From positions 1-5,102 of the forward strand of contig JADGOD010000267.1 of assembly GCA_017883125.1 (NCBI GenBank): a DNA stretch of 5,102 nt, read 5' to 3'. This stretch comes from Acidimicrobiales bacterium. Its GTDB lineage: Bacteria > Actinomycetota > Acidimicrobiia > Acidimicrobiales > RAAP-2. The position numbers and the translations under genes are program-made. How positions within the stretch are numbered: the stretch's first letter is position 1; every line of letters starts with the position of its first letter. Shown here piece after piece: positions 4,694 to 5,102 of this stretch. Below the pieces are notes generated by a model, which did not search any database, was not told the origin of the DNA, and saw only the letters and a list, made by a program, of their open reading frames with translations.

Positions 4694-5102
4694 TCAGGCG
4701 GTTTGTTGGTTGCTCAGGGACAACTCGAACTCGACCGGCGAGACGTAGCCGAGCATCGAGTGGCGCCGCTGACGATTGTAGAAGACCTCGATGTAGTCGA
4801 AGATGGCATTCGATAGCTCGAGCCTCGTCTTCCAGCGTTTTCGGTCGAGGAGCTCGATCTGCATGCTCGACCAGAAGGACTCCATCATCGAGTTGTCGAA
4901 TGCATCACCCACCGAGCCGAACGAGGGCATGAGCCCAGCTCCCCTGATCCGTTCGGTGAAGGACCAGGACGTGAATTGGGTGCCGTGATCGGCGTGGACG
5001 ATCCCGCCGCGCTTTACTCGTCGCTGTTTGATCGCCATGTCGAGAGCATTGACGACGAGGTTGGCGTCTTGAACGGTGTCGATCGACCATCCGACGATGC
5101 GC
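4694..5102 (-). CDS. IS3-family transposase OrfB, C-terminal part (5' end outside window)
   Basis: 135 residues are visible, read in frame from 5101 to the TGA at 4696-4694; family members have about 280-300, so roughly half is missing beyond the right edge. The open frame begins 'RIVGWSIDTVQDANLVVNAL', the stretch that follows the first catalytic Asp in the integrase core (rve, PF00665). The second Asp is in 'HADHGTQFTS' and the Glu in 'NSMMESFWSSMQIELL', with exactly 35 residues between them, the classic D35E spacing. 'YIEVFYNRQRRHSMLGYVSP' and 'VEFE' form the typical C-terminal end. The protein carries out cutting and strand transfer, in IS3 elements normally as an OrfAB fusion made by -1 frameshifting. 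The visible part is intact. The ATG at 5038 is internal and not the true start. Confidence 0.93.
   Translation of the reverse strand, partial: RIVGWSIDTVQDANLVVNALDMAIKQRRVKRGGIVHADHGTQFTSWSFTERIRGAGLMPSFGSVGDAFDNSMMESFWSSMQIELLDRKRWKTRLELSNAIFDYIEVFYNRQRRHSMLGYVSPVEFELSLSNQQTA

Larger units (their letters stand above)
4626..5102 (-). mobile_element. IS3-family insertion sequence, transposase 3' end (element continues beyond the right edge)
   Basis: The element is recognised by its DDE transposase (4694-5102) and by an end-like sequence TGAAGCGCCCCGGG at 4626-4639, which resembles the TGAACCGCCCCGG-type ends of many actinobacterial IS3 elements. The sigma-factor homology stops at this point, which supports it as the boundary. 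A second, similar sequence, TGACCTGCCCCTGA at 4654-4667, is an alternative end. The other end, OrfA and any target duplication lie outside the window. Confidence 0.8.

Overview
The window is high-GC DNA from an actinobacterium-like genome. Supporting signs are strong GGAGG-type ribosome binding sites, GTG and TTG starts, G/C-rich third codon positions, and protein families that are common in soil actinobacteria and acidimicrobia. No species can be named from the sequence alone.

Layout, left to right. (1) Positions 2-235, + strand: the C-terminal 77 residues of a GyrI-like small-molecule-binding protein that enters from outside the window. (2) 375-718, - strand: a cupin gene broken by two frameshifts. 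(3) 816-2252, - strand: a complete aldehyde dehydrogenase with all catalytic residues. (4) 2534-2998, - strand: a small polytopic membrane protein that I do not recognise. Its true N-terminus may lie upstream in another frame, and its stop codon sits inside a perfect 12-bp hairpin. (5) 3181-3633, - strand: a SnoaL-like (NTF2-fold) protein of 150 residues. (6) 3937-4455, - strand: a second, different NTF2-fold protein of 172 residues. (7) About 4504-4623, - strand: the decayed region-4 remnant of an ECF sigma factor. (8) From about 4626 to the right edge: one end of an IS3-family insertion sequence with the C-terminal half of its DDE transposase, also on the - strand.

How the genes may work together: from 4455 down to 375 all genes lie on the - strand. 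Aldehyde dehydrogenase, cupin and two NTF2-fold proteins are the kind of set found in actinobacterial catabolic or natural-product-modifying clusters. A substrate would be hydrated, isomerised or cyclised by the NTF2-fold proteins, and an aldehyde oxidised to an acid by the dehydrogenase. This is inference. The gaps between genes are 97-303 bp, so the genes need not be one operon, and no substrate can be read from the sequence.

The right-hand part is a mobile-element scar: the IS3 end lies where the sigma-factor homology stops. I do not see CRISPR, tRNA, rRNA, a phage module, a toxin-antitoxin pair or a convincing new defence system. The most informative observations are three broken or possibly broken genes that the open reading frames alone do not reveal: the cupin, the sigma factor and the membrane protein N-terminus.
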